Below, one piece after another: positions 33,465 to 34,278 of a stretch of DNA of 34,278 bases (the stretch's first letter is position 1; every line of letters begins with the position of its first letter). A program made the translations under genes and the position numbers. The notes under the pieces are model-generated. The model was given only the letters and a program-made list of their open reading frames with translations. It was not told the DNA's origin and did no database searches. Source of the stretch: Oscillospiraceae bacterium (GTDB lineage: Bacteria > Bacillota > Clostridia > Oscillospirales > Ruminococcaceae); the NCBI GenBank assembly GCA_029007315.1, contig JAQXHO010000165.1, positions 1 to 34,278 of the forward strand, read 5' to 3'.

Positions 33465-34278
33465 TTATAAGAGAATAATTCCGTTTTCCCTGCACTTTTC
33501 ACACATTTCCTCAGGCCATATCGAAGCCTGAACTTCGCCGATGTGAGCCTTTTCCAGAAGAAGCATACAGAGTCTTGACTGACCGATTCCTCCGCCTATT
33601 GTAAGAGGAAGTGTGCCGTCTGTAATCATTCTGTGGTAATCGTACTTGTTTCTGTCAAGGGCGTCGCATTCTGCCAGCTGTTTTTGGAGAGATGTTTCGT
33701 CAACACGAATGCCCATAGAAGATACTTCCAGCGCACTGCCCAGAACTTCGTTCCAGAAAAGCAGGTCGCCGTTCAGTGACCAGTCGTCATAGTCAGGAGC
33801 TCTGCCGTCATGCTTTTCGCCGCTGTTAAGCTTTCCGCCTATCTGCATAACAAATACTGTCTTATGCTCCTTTGTGATGAGGTTCTCACGTTCTTTGGGA
33901 GTTTTGTCCGGGTACATATCCTCCAGTTCCTGTGAAGTAATGAAAAACGGCTCCGGACAGATCGCAGCAGTCAGCTGAGGGTAACGGAGATGAAGCTTGC
34001 GGTTTGTGTTGTACACAGCCTTTACAATGTTTCTGACGGTTTCCTTCAGAGTATCAATATTCCGTTCCTCACGGGTAATTACCTTTTCCCAGTCCCACTG
34101 GTCAACGAAAATTGAGTGAATATTGTCGGTATCGTCATCACGTCTTATTGCATTCATGTCGGTGTAAATGCCTTCATTTTGCTGATATCCATAGCGGTAG
34201 AGAGACATGCGATTCCACTTGGCAATTGACTGTACAACTTCTCCTTCTCCGTCGATTTCCTTTATTGTGAAGTCAACC
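33465..34278 (-). CDS. asnA: Aspartate-ammonia ligase (asparagine synthetase A), 5' part missing
   Basis: AsnA makes asparagine from aspartate, ammonia and ATP. About 270 residues are visible; the family has about 330, so roughly 60 N-terminal residues lie beyond the right edge. The frame continues upstream of an internal Met (34208) through QSIAKWNRMSLYRYG, which matches the AsnA pattern VVHSLAKWKR, so that Met is not the start. The class II synthetase-like core is clear: SIFVDQWDWEKVI, FVMQIGGKL, the DYDDWSLNGDLLFWN segment and the ATP motif GGGIGQSRLCMLLLEKAHIG. It converges on pepF across a shared terminator. Confidence 0.95.
   Translation of the reverse strand, partial: VDFTIKEIDGEGEVVQSIAKWNRMSLYRYGYQQNEGIYTDMNAIRRDDDTDNIHSIFVDQWDWEKVITREERNIDTLKETVRNIVKAVYNTNRKLHLRYPQLTAAICPEPFFITSQELEDMYPDKTPKERENLITKEHKTVFVMQIGGKLNSGEKHDGRAPDYDDWSLNGDLLFWNEVLGSALEVSSMGIRVDETSLQKQLAECDALDRNKYDYHRMITDGTLPLTIGGGIGQSRLCMLLLEKAHIGEVQASIWPEEMCEKCRENGIILL

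Noticed and set aside
34206-34208. Met at 34208 as the asnA start
   Set aside because: The frame continues upstream with family-typical residues (IAKWNR) to the window edge, so the gene is cut and this Met is internal.

Overview
The window looks like a chromosomal segment from a low-to-moderate GC, fibre-degrading Firmicute, most plausibly Ruminococcus or a close relative. Two secreted plant cell-wall enzymes end in type I dockerins, which points to a cellulosome. Gram-positive features recur: a T-box leader, consensus TTGACA/TATAAT promoters with 17-bp spacing, strong GGAGG ribosome-binding sites, a DtxR/IdeR-type iron box and lipobox proteins. I see no phage, insertion sequence, CRISPR array or horizontally acquired island; the window reads as a compact core/accessory chromosome.

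Layout. 1-4080 (minus): a pectin operon, with a rhamnogalacturonan lyase (PL11-RICIN-RICIN-dockerin) followed by a rhamnogalacturonan acetylesterase cut by the left edge. 4327-7378 (plus): a divergent hybrid histidine kinase and a maltose/galactoside-type O-acetyltransferase. 7426-9220: a monocistronic acyl-CoA synthetase. 9241-16098: a complete trpEGDCFBA operon behind a tryptophan T-box, with an extra terminator-like hairpin before trpE. 16127-16300 (minus): tRNA-Trp(CCA), whose anticodon and 3' end match the T-box. 16350-20170 (minus): a four-gene operon with an unknown protein, a large glycosyltransferase-like protein, and an ABC-2 permease and ATPase for polysaccharide export. 20167-21273 (minus): hydE. 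21278-22755 (minus): enolase plus a 49-residue membrane protein. 22841-23628 (plus): a lipoprotein. 23632-25739 (minus): a CBM22-GH10-dockerin xylanase. 25896-28650 (plus): a FIST/degenerate GGDEF/EAL c-di-GMP protein. 28651-31224 (minus): feoA, feoB and a Cys-rich Feo-associated peptide under an iron box. 31314-33459 (plus): oligoendopeptidase F behind a composite inverted-repeat element. 33465-34278 (minus): asnA, cut by the right edge.

How the parts work together. The secreted enzymes attack rhamnogalacturonan and xylan, and the divergent kinase could sense the products (inference). The T-box and the nearby tRNA-Trp link trp expression to tRNA charging. HydE (H-cluster assembly) and Feo (ferrous iron import) fit a fermentative anaerobe that makes hydrogen. 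The least described parts are the export operon with its chimeric glycosyltransferase-like protein, the FIST-EAL protein, the palindrome-rich feo control region and the doubled hairpins of the trp leader.
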